A model generated the notes under the pieces. The model did no database searches. It was given only the letters and a program-made list of their open reading frames with translations, and was not told where the DNA came from. The translations under genes and the position numbers were made by a program. From Trabulsiella odontotermitis (GTDB lineage Bacteria; Pseudomonadota; Gammaproteobacteria; Enterobacterales; Enterobacteriaceae): a stretch of 64,000 nt of DNA. Each line of letters opens with the position of its first letter. The first letter of the stretch is position 1. Shown piece after piece: positions 27,101 to 34,412 of this stretch. The stretch covers positions 558,001 through 622,000 of the forward strand of contig NZ_CP125781.1 in NCBI RefSeq assembly GCF_030053895.1. Reading direction: 5' to 3'.

Positions 27101-27299
27101 GCGCGAGCTGAGTGTGTGGCCCGGCGGCGGGGCCTATTGGCGTCGCGCAGGTTTCACCAAACACACTGAGCTGATGCTCTTTCACCGGTGAATAGAACTG
27201 CTCTTCAGGAATACCGAAAATTGAATGGTGGTTCTGGTATTCATCAAAAATGCGCGTCAAAAGTTCCTCAAACGGAATGGGACGCATGATATCCCCCAT
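24195..27299 (-). CDS. ygfK: Iron-sulfur/FAD oxidoreductase YgfK
   Basis: This is a very large putative reductase of 1034 residues (E. coli about 1032). The N-terminal half is a dihydropyrimidine/dihydroorotate dehydrogenase-like barrel (TCATPIGPAAGPHTQLAQNI, VTLSTMHGCPPDEIEAICRY). The centre carries a Cys-rich segment (DCYVAPCVTACAIKQD, CDHQCQYNC) leading to a GltD-like FAD/NAD(P)H module (VAVIGAGPAGLAAGYFLA, VVVVGAGNTAMDCA). The C-terminus holds two more cluster motifs (CLECNYVCSKCVDVCP, CNECGNCAQFCP). The ATG at 27299 has AAGGAG six bases upstream. It leads the ygfK-ssnA-ygfM-xdhD operon behind a sigma-54-type promoter and probably moves electrons between a nucleotide or ferredoxin pool and the XdhD/YgfM pair. 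Confidence 0.96.
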   Translation of the reverse strand: MGDIMRPIPFEELLTRIFDEYQNHHSIFGIPEEQFYSPVKEHQLSVFGETCATPIGPAAGPHTQLAQNIITSWLTGGRFIELKTVQILDRLELEKPCIDAEDECFNTEWSTEFTLLKAWDEYLKAWFVLHLLETIFPLTPTRAGKSFIFNMSVGYNLDGIKQPPMQQFIDNMMNAAAHPKFALYRDTLDRWLRDDEFLRRHQLEDIRFQLATLTEHIPATMVHGVTLSTMHGCPPDEIEAICRYMLEEKGLNTFVKLNPTLLGYQRVREILDTCGFDYVGLKEESFEHDLKIGQALEMLQRLMALAKEKGLGFGVKLTNTLGTINNKGALPGDEMYMSGRALFPLSINVAALLSRAFDGKLPISYSGGASQLTIKDIFETGIRPITMATDLLKPGGYLRLSECMRELEQADGWEMNHVNVARLNDLAERAVSMEYTQKHWKPEERIDVGEKLPMTDCYVAPCVTACAIKQDIPEYIHLMGEHRYADALELIYQRNALPAITGHICDHQCQYNCTRLDYDSALNIRELKKVALEKGWNEYQQRWHKPAGSGSLNPVAVIGAGPAGLAAGYFLARAGHPVTLFEREENAGGVVRNIIPQFRIPGELIQHDIDFVVAHGVNIIYGCDPHLTVDQLKQEGFRYVLVGTGTAKNSGVKLAGDNQNVWKSLQFLRDYNLGKSLQLGKHVVVVGAGNTAMDCARTALRIPGVEKATVVYRRSLQEMPAWREEYEEALHDGVEFQFLSNPEKFDRDGTLTVRVMKLGEADEKGRRRPVETDETRTMQVDTLITAIGEQQDADALDAMGVPLDARGWPEVNADGETRKPDVFLIGDVQRGPSSIVSAIGNARKATDVILARENIRSHHGDKRWNNVDPADIYRRKGSISIALVDKDDRDAFVAQEASRCLECNYVCSKCVDVCPNRANVSIAVPGFQNRFQTLHLDAYCNECGNCAQFCPWQGKPYKDKLTIFSLPQDFANSTNPGFLVEDARVHIRQDNQTWVLNIDEQGSFEQVPPQLDATCRIISHVHQHHHYLLGSVEV

Positions 27300-27391
27300 A
27301 ACCCTCTCCTTAGTTTCATATACACAGCGGTGTATCAGGTGGAATCAACATGGCCGGAATGGCAGTCACTCCGGCGGATTGGGTTAGTCAG

Positions 27392-27407
27392 AGCAACATT
27401 CGCACCA
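27392..27407 (-). promoter_or_regulatory. Sigma-54-type promoter of ygfK operon
   Basis: The minus strand reads TGGTGCGAATGTTGCT, preceded by C: the GG-N10-GC rule is met exactly and the -12 box TTGCT is perfect. Transcription would begin near 27381, about 80 bases before the ygfK ATG. Confidence 0.75.
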
Positions 27408-27471
27408 GTTATTACGGTGGAGGGAAGGAAGAATGAAAAAATGTGAAGCGTCTCGAAAGTTAAGCCCGGTT

Positions 27472-27487
27472 TGTGAATTATCTCACG
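27472..27487. promoter_or_regulatory. CRP-like site between ygfK and mocA
   Basis: TGTGAATTATCTCACG matches the CRP consensus TGTGA-N6-TCACA at nine of ten defined positions. It lies about 70 bases upstream of the ygfK sigma-54-type element. CRP is known to act at some sigma-54 promoters. Binding is inferred only. Confidence 0.45.
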
Positions 27488-27622
27488 TCGGTTAAATGAG
27501 AATTACACTCACTCATTTCACTGCGGGGGTTATATTTCTCAAATATCATTTTTAACTATCATAATGATAAATATGTCTGCGAAGAGTTTATTTACGGGCA
27601 CGCAAACGATTAACTGGAAAAA

Positions 27623-28198
27623 TTAATCCCGATAATTATCTTGCAGGTTGATAAAATCTTGCGGCGTATCGATATCAAAAATGATTTCGGGTTCTTCCAT
27701 TTCGAGACAGCGATGTTTCCCGGCCAGTAAGGCGTTGCGCATCGAGCGGGTTTGCCGTTGAGTAACAGCAGTTTGTAGTGTGTTCTGGTTGAGCAGAACA
27801 GGGTGCCCCGGCGTGCCGTTGTGGTGCGGAATGACTGCGTAATCGCCACGTAACGCCCAGAGTCTACTGAAGATTTTTTTATTGAGGCAGGGAATGTCGC
27901 CGTGGGTAATAAAGCAGTATTCGCTCTCTACCCGGCTGGCACCCGCGGCGATGGAAGAGAAGAGCCCTTCGGCATAATCAGGATTATCTACCAGCAGAAG
28001 ATTATCGCTTTTCGCGTAGCGCTGATGTAGCTCATCGCGGCGAAAGCCGGTGACTAAAATAATACGCGAGCAAAATTGCATCGCATTTTTAATACTTGCA
28101 TCAAGAATTGTTCCCTGCTGCCAGGGTAACATCATTTTCCACTGTCCCATACGAGACGATAATCCCGCAGCGGTAATAATACAGTCGATCTGTTGCAT
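27623..28198 (-). CDS. mocA: Molybdenum cofactor cytidylyltransferase MocA
   Basis: This enzyme transfers CMP to molybdopterin to make the cytosine-dinucleotide cofactor used by bacterial xanthine-dehydrogenase-type enzymes. It has 191 residues (E. coli 192). The nucleotidyltransferase fold is recognised from IITAAGLSSRMGQWKMMLPW at the N-terminus (CTP/metal loop), the THGDIPCL acidic motif near residue 95 and HHNGTPGHPVLL. Its product serves XdhA and XdhD encoded nearby. It is divergent from yqeC with only 34 bases between the start codons, so its promoter must overlap yqeC coding sequence or be very compact. Confidence 0.93.
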   Translation of the reverse strand: MQQIDCIITAAGLSSRMGQWKMMLPWQQGTILDASIKNAMQFCSRIILVTGFRRDELHQRYAKSDNLLLVDNPDYAEGLFSSIAAGASRVESEYCFITHGDIPCLNKKIFSRLWALRGDYAVIPHHNGTPGHPVLLNQNTLQTAVTQRQTRSMRNALLAGKHRCLEMEEPEIIFDIDTPQDFINLQDNYRD

Positions 28199-28232
28199 AG
28201 CATACTCAATATAACCAGAAGCCGTTTAGCGA

Positions 28233-29000
28233 ATGGAAAATATACCTCAACGTGAAACCCTGTTTTGTGATTTGAGCGCATTTGTTCGCCCACTGATGAT
28301 ATCCGCTGTCGGCGCGGGAGGGAAAACCAGTACGCTGTTCTGGCTGGCGAAACTTTTCCGCCAGGCGGGCAGACGCGTGCTGATCACCACGACCACCAAT
28401 ATGTTCCTTCCTGCTGAGCAGTGCCCCGTCATGTTGTGTCGCGATCCCGCGCAATTGCCCGCTGCGTTCTTTCAACAACCGCTGGCGGCCTGCTTCTCCC
28501 GCTGGTTGCCGGAGGCCGGCAAAGTGCGTGGGTTTACCCCGGAAACCATTGATGCGCTGGCGGCACGTGAAGACTGCGACGTCATTCTGGTCGAATCCGA
28601 CGGCGCTCACGGTTTTGCTATTAAGGCGCCAGATGAGCATGAACCTTGCATACCTCAAACCAGTCATTGCGTAATTGCGGTAACGGGCGGGGGAATGCTC
28701 GGGCAATCGGTGAGGCCAGACAATGTCCATCGCTGGCCCGCGTTTTCCCGCATTACCGGCGCAGCGCCTGAAGATACGCTGGATTTCTCCATGCTACTCC
28801 GGCTGGTCAGACACCCGCAGGGCCTGTTTAAGGGCGTACCGCCAGGCTGTCGTCGGGTGTGGCTGCTGAACCAGATTTCTCAAAATGAGAAATTTCCCGC
28901 GCCACTGTTTTCCGCCGCGCTGGAGCACGGAGAAGCCGATGTCGTCTGGTTGGGCGCCGTACAGGAAACCCCGGCCATTACACGCAGACTGGTGAGATAG
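28233..29000 (+). CDS. yqeC: Selenium-dependent hydroxylase accessory protein YqeC
   Basis: This is a P-loop protein of 255 residues (E. coli YqeC 256) found beside selenium-dependent molybdenum hydroxylase genes. The phosphate-binding loop is SAVGAGGKTSTLFWLA near residue 28. An ITTTTNMF motif follows, and a conserved acidic/His patch LVESDGAHGFAIKAPDEHEPCIP lies near residue 130. The family is thought to help insert the labile selenium or sulfur ligand into the molybdenum site; the chemistry is unproven. It is followed by yqeB after 48 bases. The ribosome site before its ATG is weak. Confidence 0.88.
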   Translation: MENIPQRETLFCDLSAFVRPLMISAVGAGGKTSTLFWLAKLFRQAGRRVLITTTTNMFLPAEQCPVMLCRDPAQLPAAFFQQPLAACFSRWLPEAGKVRGFTPETIDALAAREDCDVILVESDGAHGFAIKAPDEHEPCIPQTSHCVIAVTGGGMLGQSVRPDNVHRWPAFSRITGAAPEDTLDFSMLLRLVRHPQGLFKGVPPGCRRVWLLNQISQNEKFPAPLFSAALEHGEADVVWLGAVQETPAITRRLVR

Positions 29001-29048
29001 CGACGCCGGGCACCCGGTGTTATTGAAGGGATATCCATTGAGGTTTTT

Positions 29049-30674
29049 ATGAATATTTTCTCAGAAGCTGCAAAACTCGAAGAACAAAACCGACCGTTTG
29101 CCCTGGCGCAGATTGTTGACAGCCGGGGCTCTACACCACGCCATTCCGCGCAGATGCTGGTGCGTGAAGACGGGACGATCATCGGGACCATCGGTGGCGG
29201 AATGGTAGAGCGCAAAGTCATTGATGAAGCGCTCGACGCACTGAGAGAAAAGAAACCGCGCATGTTTCATGGCCGCATGGCGCGAAATGGCGTGGATGCC
29301 GTGGGCTCTGATTGCGGCGGCGCGATGTCGGTCTACATCAGCGTTCATGGTTTACGGCCGCGTCTGGTGTTGATTGGCGGCGGGCACGTTAACCGCGCGA
29401 TTGCGCAAGGTGCTGCGCTGCTCGGTTTTGAAATCGCCGTTGCTGATATCTATAAAGAGAGCCTCAATCCGGACTATTTCCCGCCTTCTGCCGAATTACT
29501 TCATGCAGATTCTTTCTCCGCGGCGGTGGAACAACTGGATATCAAACCCGACAACTTCGTCCTGATCGCCACCAACAATAAAGACCGCGAAGCGCTGGAT
29601 AAACTGATCGTTCAGCCGGTGGCGTGGCTTGGGTTGCTGGCCAGCCGCCGAAAGGTACAGGTCTTCCTGCGGCAGATGCGGGAAAACGGCGTGGATGAAA
29701 GCGACATTGCGCGCTTGCATGCGCCGGTGGGGTTTAATATTGGCGCCGAAACGCCGCACGAAATCGCCATCAGCGTACTGGCGGAGATCTTACAGGTTAA
29801 AAATCACGCCGTGGGCGGGCTGATGATGGCGGCACCACATCCGTCGCAGCATCAGCGTGTGGTGATCCGTGGTGCGGGAGATATCGCTACCGGCGTGGCG
29901 CTGCGTCTCTGGCATGCCGGATTCAAAGTCATCATGCTGGAAGTGGAAAAACCGACCGTGATCCGCCGCAGCGTGGCATTCGCGCAGGCGGTTTTTCAGG
30001 GCGAAACGCAGGTCGAAGGCGTCACGGCGCGACGGGTGGCGTCTGCCGAAGAGGCGATTAGCGCCGCCGACAACGGCATGATACCGGTGCTGATTGATCC
30101 GCTGTGCCAGTCGCTCGAACGGCTGAAGCCAGGATGCGTGGTCGATGCCATTCTGGCGAAAGAAAACATGGGCACGCGTAGCGACATGGCGCCGATTACC
30201 ATTGCGCTCGGGCCCGGATTCAGCGCCGGAAAAGACTGCCATGCGGTGATCGAAACCAACCGTGGTCACTGGTTGGGGCAGGTGATCTACCAGGGTACCG
30301 CGCAGGAAAATACCGGCATTCCTGGCAATATTCAGGGCCACACTTCTCGCCGCGTGATCCGCGCGCCAGTGGCGGGGGTGATGAATGCCCGCGTTCAGCT
30401 CGGCGACATCGTCAGCGAAGGGGATGTGATTGCCCGTATCGGTGAAACCGACATTCTGGCGCCGCTGTCAGGCATGGTGCGCGGGTTGTTAAACGACGGA
30501 CTGGTGGTGAACAGCGGTTTTAAAATTGGCGATATCGACCCACGTGGTGCGGCGGCCGATTTTACCAGCGTCTCTGACAAAGCCAGGGCGATTGGCGGCG
30601 GCGTGCTGGAAGCGCTGATGACGCTGATGCATCAGGGAGTGAAATCCACCCGCGAGCTGGTAACGGTGGCATAA
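29049..30674 (+). CDS. yqeB: Selenium-dependent molybdenum hydroxylase maturation protein YqeB
   Basis: This is a 541-residue XdhC/CoxI-family accessory protein, the same length as in E. coli. The N-terminal domain shows LAQIVDSRGSTPRHSAQMLV and IGTIGGGMVERKVI, and a Rossmann part begins RLVLIGGGHVNRAIAQG. The C-terminal region (RVVIRGAGDIATGVALRLWHAGF onward) is an additional domain present in the EF2563-type selenium-hydroxylase accessory family. It presumably sulfurates or selenates, or delivers, the molybdenum cofactor for XdhD. It forms a two-gene operon with yqeC, read opposite to the surrounding catabolic genes, as in E. coli. Confidence 0.92.
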   Translation: MNIFSEAAKLEEQNRPFALAQIVDSRGSTPRHSAQMLVREDGTIIGTIGGGMVERKVIDEALDALREKKPRMFHGRMARNGVDAVGSDCGGAMSVYISVHGLRPRLVLIGGGHVNRAIAQGAALLGFEIAVADIYKESLNPDYFPPSAELLHADSFSAAVEQLDIKPDNFVLIATNNKDREALDKLIVQPVAWLGLLASRRKVQVFLRQMRENGVDESDIARLHAPVGFNIGAETPHEIAISVLAEILQVKNHAVGGLMMAAPHPSQHQRVVIRGAGDIATGVALRLWHAGFKVIMLEVEKPTVIRRSVAFAQAVFQGETQVEGVTARRVASAEEAISAADNGMIPVLIDPLCQSLERLKPGCVVDAILAKENMGTRSDMAPITIALGPGFSAGKDCHAVIETNRGHWLGQVIYQGTAQENTGIPGNIQGHTSRRVIRAPVAGVMNARVQLGDIVSEGDVIARIGETDILAPLSGMVRGLLNDGLVVNSGFKIGDIDPRGAAADFTSVSDKARAIGGGVLEALMTLMHQGVKSTRELVTVA

Positions 30675-30706
30675 AAAAATGGCCCCGGTAGCAGCGCTCC
30701 GGGGCC
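30673..30706 (-). terminator. Rho-independent terminator after yqeA
   Basis: On the minus strand an 8-bp GGCCCCGG / CCGGGGCC stem is followed at once by seven Ts, a textbook terminator for the ygeW-to-yqeA operon. The stem can also form in the yqeB transcript, but without a T run on that side. Confidence 0.9.
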
Positions 30707-30711
30707 TGTTG

Positions 30712-31644
30712 TTACTGACTGATGACCGTACCGGTCTTCCCTTCAATCCCTTCTTTCGCTTTACTGAGCACTGTAATTAACGCCTCGCGCCCCGGGCGGG
30801 AACGGGCAAACGACGCGGCGGCTTCTACTTTCGGCAACATTGAGCCTTTCGCGAAATGCCCTTCGGCAATGAAACGTTCGGCATCGCTGAGCGACAGCCG
30901 GTCAAGCCACTGCTCGTTTGGTTTGCCAAAGTTGATTGCCACTTTTTCTACAGCGGTAAGGATGATCAGCATGTCGGCATCAATCATCGCCGCCAGCGTC
31001 GCGCTGGCCCAGTCTTTATCAATTACCGCACTGGCGCCACGCAGGTGGTTCCCTTCACGGGTGACCGGAATGCCGCCGCCGCCCACGGTGATCACCACCT
31101 GACCGGCGGCCATCATCGCTTTGACGGATTCTTTTTCAATGATATCGACAGGTTTCGGCGAGGCCACGACGCGGCGATATCCACGACCCGCATCTTCTTT
31201 CATGGTGTAGCCCTGGCGGCTCAACTGCTCTGCGTCGTCTTTACTGAAGAAGGAGCCAATCGGCTTCGTCGGGTTCTGGAATGCCGGATCGTTAGCGTCA
31301 ACTTCAACCTGAGTAATAAGCGTCGCCACCGGGACGTGCATCCCACGGGACAGCAGTTCTTCACGCAGCGCGTTTTGCAGATCGTAACCAATGTAGCCCT
31401 GACTCAGCGCCACGCAGACCGACATCGGTAGCATCGGCGTATGGGCTTCGGTTTTTGCTGCCGCTTCAAACGCCAGATTGATCATCCCGACCTGCGGGCC
31501 GTTACCGTGCGTGACAACAACCTGATGTCCCTGAGCGATAAGATCCACAATCGCCTGTGCGGTGAGTTTGACCGCTTTCATCTGCCCGGCAAGGTCATCG
31601 CCTAAGGCATTCCCGCCCAGGGCGAGAACAATTTTTTTACTCAT
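30712..31644 (-). CDS. yqeA: Carbamate kinase family protein YqeA
   Basis: This protein transfers phosphate from carbamoyl phosphate to ADP, yielding ATP, or the reverse. It has 310 residues, typical for ArcC. Motifs are the N-terminal KIVLALGGNALG, VVTHGNGPQVGMI, the phosphate and metal segment TVGGGGIPVTREG, and DKDWASATLA. Conserved lysines include that in RVVASPKPVDI. It is last in ygeW-ygeX-ygeY-hyuA-yqeA. With a carbamoyltransferase-like protein at the head of the same operon, it would make ATP from the carbamoyl groups released during purine-ring breakdown. That is the energy-yielding step proposed for such pathways, not demonstrated here. Confidence 0.92.
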   Translation of the reverse strand: MSKKIVLALGGNALGDDLAGQMKAVKLTAQAIVDLIAQGHQVVVTHGNGPQVGMINLAFEAAAKTEAHTPMLPMSVCVALSQGYIGYDLQNALREELLSRGMHVPVATLITQVEVDANDPAFQNPTKPIGSFFSKDDAEQLSRQGYTMKEDAGRGYRRVVASPKPVDIIEKESVKAMMAAGQVVITVGGGGIPVTREGNHLRGASAVIDKDWASATLAAMIDADMLIILTAVEKVAINFGKPNEQWLDRLSLSDAERFIAEGHFAKGSMLPKVEAAASFARSRPGREALITVLSKAKEGIEGKTGTVISQ

Positions 31645-31662
31645 CCATTCCTCTCTTGATGG

Positions 31663-33081
31663 TTATTGACCCGGCAGGGAAACGCTCCCGTCCACGGGTG
31701 ATGTTGGTGCGCTAAACGGTTTGCGGCGCAGGAAGCGACCCTGTCCGGCAACGCCGGTAAAGACGCCGTCGTTGTAAATGACTCTGCCGTGGGAGAGCGT
31801 TTGCCGGACGGCACCCTGACAGGCAAAACCTTCCCACGGGGAGTAGTCCGCGTTGTCGTGCAGGTCAGCGTGGCGAATAGTGGTGCGCTGGCGCGGATCG
31901 ATAATCACAATGTCGCCATCGGCGCCTGGTGCCAGCAGCCCTTTTTGCGGCCACAGACCAAATAGCTTCGCTGGCGTGGCACTGGTCAGCGCCACAAAAC
32001 GTTCGGGCGAAATACGGCCACTCATCACGCCGTGGGAGAACATCAACAGCAGGCGGTTTTCCACGCCAGGTAACCCGTTCGGGCAGCGGCTGAAATCACC
32101 GCCGGACAGTTGCTGACGCTGCGCATGCGAGAACGTGCAGTGGTCGGTAGCCACGACATCCACCGCGCCGTCGCTGATGCCACACCAGAGTGCGTCGTTG
32201 TTACGCGCATTGCGCAGCGGCGGGCTGAGAAGATAATTCAGCGCATCTTCGCGGTCGTAGCAGCGGTCGTCCAGCAACAGGTATTGCGGGCAGGTTTCCA
32301 CCCACACCGGCTGGTGACGCGCCTGCGCCAGACGCAGGTAATCCAGCCCCAGCCCGTTAGACAGATGGACGATATACAGCGGTGCGTCGCCGGACAGTTT
32401 CGCCAGGTTGATCATGCGCGCGATGGCTTCTGCTTCGCACTCTTCCGGGCGACTCAGGGCGTGATACTTCGGCGCGGTTTTCCCGGCGGCGAGAAATTCG
32501 AGGCGTTTGCGGTGGATCACTGCGTCATTTTCAGGGTGAACGGTGGTCAGCGCGCCCGCCTGATGAAGGCGCCGTAATGCCTGCAGCACCTCGTCATCAT
32601 TCAGTTTGTACTGGTAGGTCAGGTAGAGCTTAAAGCTGCTGATCCCGGCTTCTACCATCATCGGGATCTCATCCAGAATGGCGTGGTTGATATGCTGGAT
32701 CACGCCGTGGAAGCTGTAGTCAATTACCGCTTTGTGCGCGGCATAACCGTGATACACCTCCAGCTGATGGTGCAGTTTGCATCCGGCGGGGCCAAACCCC
32801 ATGTGGTCAATAATGGTTGTTGTACCGCCACACGCGGCGGCGCGGGTGCCGGTAAAAAAATCATCACAGCTGCGGGCCATGCCGGTATCAATATTGAAAT
32901 GGGTATGTACATCGACACCGCCTGGCATCACATAGCAGCCGTCGGCATCGATCACGTCGCAGGGGAGTTCAGGCGAAATGTGGTCGGCAATCTGGCGAAT
33001 GATGCCGCTTTCGATGAGCAGATCCTGTTTCGCTTTTCCGTCCGCGTTAACAACCGTTCCGTTTTTAATCAGTACACGCAT
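31663..33081 (-). CDS. hyuA: Dihydropyrimidinase-like hydrolase HyuA
   Basis: This is a cyclic-amidohydrolase superfamily enzyme (phenylhydantoinase/dihydropyrimidinase type), 472 residues from the ATG at 33081. That start fits the family N-terminus MRVLIKNGTVVNADG; the frame continues far upstream into ygeY without likeness. The metal centre is visible: His59 and His61 in VDVHTHFN, the carboxylated Lys in SSFKLYLTYQ, a His in LTTVHPEN, a His in YIVHLSNG and an Asp in VATDHCTF. It would open a cyclic ureide formed from the purine ring. It lies between ygeY and yqeA in the same operon. Confidence 0.93.
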   Translation of the reverse strand: MRVLIKNGTVVNADGKAKQDLLIESGIIRQIADHISPELPCDVIDADGCYVMPGGVDVHTHFNIDTGMARSCDDFFTGTRAAACGGTTTIIDHMGFGPAGCKLHHQLEVYHGYAAHKAVIDYSFHGVIQHINHAILDEIPMMVEAGISSFKLYLTYQYKLNDDEVLQALRRLHQAGALTTVHPENDAVIHRKRLEFLAAGKTAPKYHALSRPEECEAEAIARMINLAKLSGDAPLYIVHLSNGLGLDYLRLAQARHQPVWVETCPQYLLLDDRCYDREDALNYLLSPPLRNARNNDALWCGISDGAVDVVATDHCTFSHAQRQQLSGGDFSRCPNGLPGVENRLLLMFSHGVMSGRISPERFVALTSATPAKLFGLWPQKGLLAPGADGDIVIIDPRQRTTIRHADLHDNADYSPWEGFACQGAVRQTLSHGRVIYNDGVFTGVAGQGRFLRRKPFSAPTSPVDGSVSLPGQ

Positions 33082-33137
33082 AGCTGCAAACTCCAGCCTC
33101 CCGCCAGGACAGTGGCGGGAGACATAACAGGTGATGA

Positions 33138-34349
33138 TTACTCTGTTGCCAGCCAGCTCAGTGGGATGGCGGCATACATCGCGGCGCAGGTCACCAGATG
33201 TGCTTTCCAGGTTTTCTCGTTCGGCGCGTGGGCTTCCGGCTCTTTGCCCGGGCCAAAGCCGATAACCGGAATGCCGTGGCGGCCCATGATGGAGACGCCA
33301 TTGGTGGAGAAGGTCCACTTATCAACCACCGGTGACTGGCCAAACAGCCCTTCATAGGCATTGCTCAGCGCTCTGACGGTGAAGTGATCTTCTTCGACTT
33401 TCCAGGTCGGGAAATAGCACTCTGTTGGATAAACCAGGCCGGTCCAGGACGGACGGTCATAGTTGTACATCGATACCACGGCGTTCGCTTTCTTCACGGC
33501 TGGCAGCGCGCGGATCTCTTCCAGTGCGCCTTCCCAGGTTTCGCCCCAGGTCAGACGACGGTCGATGGAGACCGCGCAACTGTCGGCGACGGCGCAACGG
33601 CTCGGTGAAGTGAAGAAAATTTCGGAGACAGTCAGCGTGCCCTTGCCGAGGAATTCGTCATAACCAAGGCGCGCGGAAAGTTCCTGCAGATCACCCAGGA
33701 TCGGGCCCATTTTGAAGATGGCGTTATCACCGCGTTCCGGTGCAGATCCGTGACAGCTGACGCCCTGTACGTCGATGCGGATCTCCATGCGTCCGCGCTG
33801 GCCGCGGTAAATCTGGCAGTCGGTCGGTTCGGTACTGACGACAAACTCCGGGCGAATGCCGGACTGTTCAATGATGTACTGCCAGCACAGGCCGTCGCAG
33901 TCTTCTTCCTGCACGGTACCGGTCACCAGCAGGGTGTATTCATCCTCCAGCCCCAGATCTTTGATGATCTTCCCGGCGTACACCATGGAGGCCATCCCGC
34001 CTTCCTGGTCAGAGGCGCCGCGTCCGCCGATCAGCTCGTCGGTTTCCATCCCTTCGTAGGGATCGAAATTCCAGTTTTTGATGTTGCCGATCCCCACGGT
34101 ATCGATGTGCGCGTCCATCGCCACCAGGCGTGGACCATGGCCGACATAGCCTAAAATGTTGCCCATCGGATCGATAACCACTTTATCGAAGCCGACTTTT
34201 TCCATCTCTTCTTTGATGCGGTGAATCACGCGCTTTTCATCGCAGCTTTCGCTGGGAATGGCGATCATGTCGCGTAAAAAACGGGTCATGTCTTCCTGAT
34301 AGTGATTTGCTTTTTCCAGAATCAGTTTGAATGGAATGTGCTTAGCCAT
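33138..34349 (-). CDS. ygeY: M20-family zinc hydrolase YgeY
   Basis: This is a di-zinc amidohydrolase/peptidase of 403 residues. Ligands are recognisable: a His in VAMDAHIDTVG, the bridging Asp in GRGASDQEGG, the catalytic Glu pair in TVQEEDCDG, a Glu in VSTEPTD, and a C-terminal His in PEAHAPNEK. The inserted dimerisation domain (ISVQG-like VQGVSCHGSAPERGDNA) is present. The family includes deacetylases and carbamoyl-amino-acid hydrolases, so removal of an acyl or carbamoyl group from a diaminopropionate derivative fits its place just before the lyase YgeX. The exact substrate is inferred from context. Confidence 0.92.
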   Translation of the reverse strand: MAKHIPFKLILEKANHYQEDMTRFLRDMIAIPSESCDEKRVIHRIKEEMEKVGFDKVVIDPMGNILGYVGHGPRLVAMDAHIDTVGIGNIKNWNFDPYEGMETDELIGGRGASDQEGGMASMVYAGKIIKDLGLEDEYTLLVTGTVQEEDCDGLCWQYIIEQSGIRPEFVVSTEPTDCQIYRGQRGRMEIRIDVQGVSCHGSAPERGDNAIFKMGPILGDLQELSARLGYDEFLGKGTLTVSEIFFTSPSRCAVADSCAVSIDRRLTWGETWEGALEEIRALPAVKKANAVVSMYNYDRPSWTGLVYPTECYFPTWKVEEDHFTVRALSNAYEGLFGQSPVVDKWTFSTNGVSIMGRHGIPVIGFGPGKEPEAHAPNEKTWKAHLVTCAAMYAAIPLSWLATE

Positions 34350-34412
34350 CGGTAATTTCTCCAGTCCTTTCTGCCCCGTCTGGCGGGGCGAATATGTTTA
34401 AATGGGATGGGA

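Larger units (their letters stand above)
27300..27622. other. Control region between ygfK and mocA
   Basis: This gene-free AT-rich stretch holds the sigma-54-type promoter of ygfK and, further upstream, a CRP-like site and two dyads. The dyads are AAATGAG/CTCATTT (27494-27500 and 27512-27518) and TATCAT-A-ATGATA (27557-27569). The latter lies about 160 bases upstream of the -24/-12 element, a typical distance for a sigma-54 activator site. Its TGATA core also occurs in the dyads upstream of ygeW. mocA ends here. Confidence 0.5.

Noticed and set aside
33082..33318. A longer hyuA start
   Set aside because: The frame stays open into ygeY, but the extra residues do not resemble the family and the ATG at 33081 gives the normal length.
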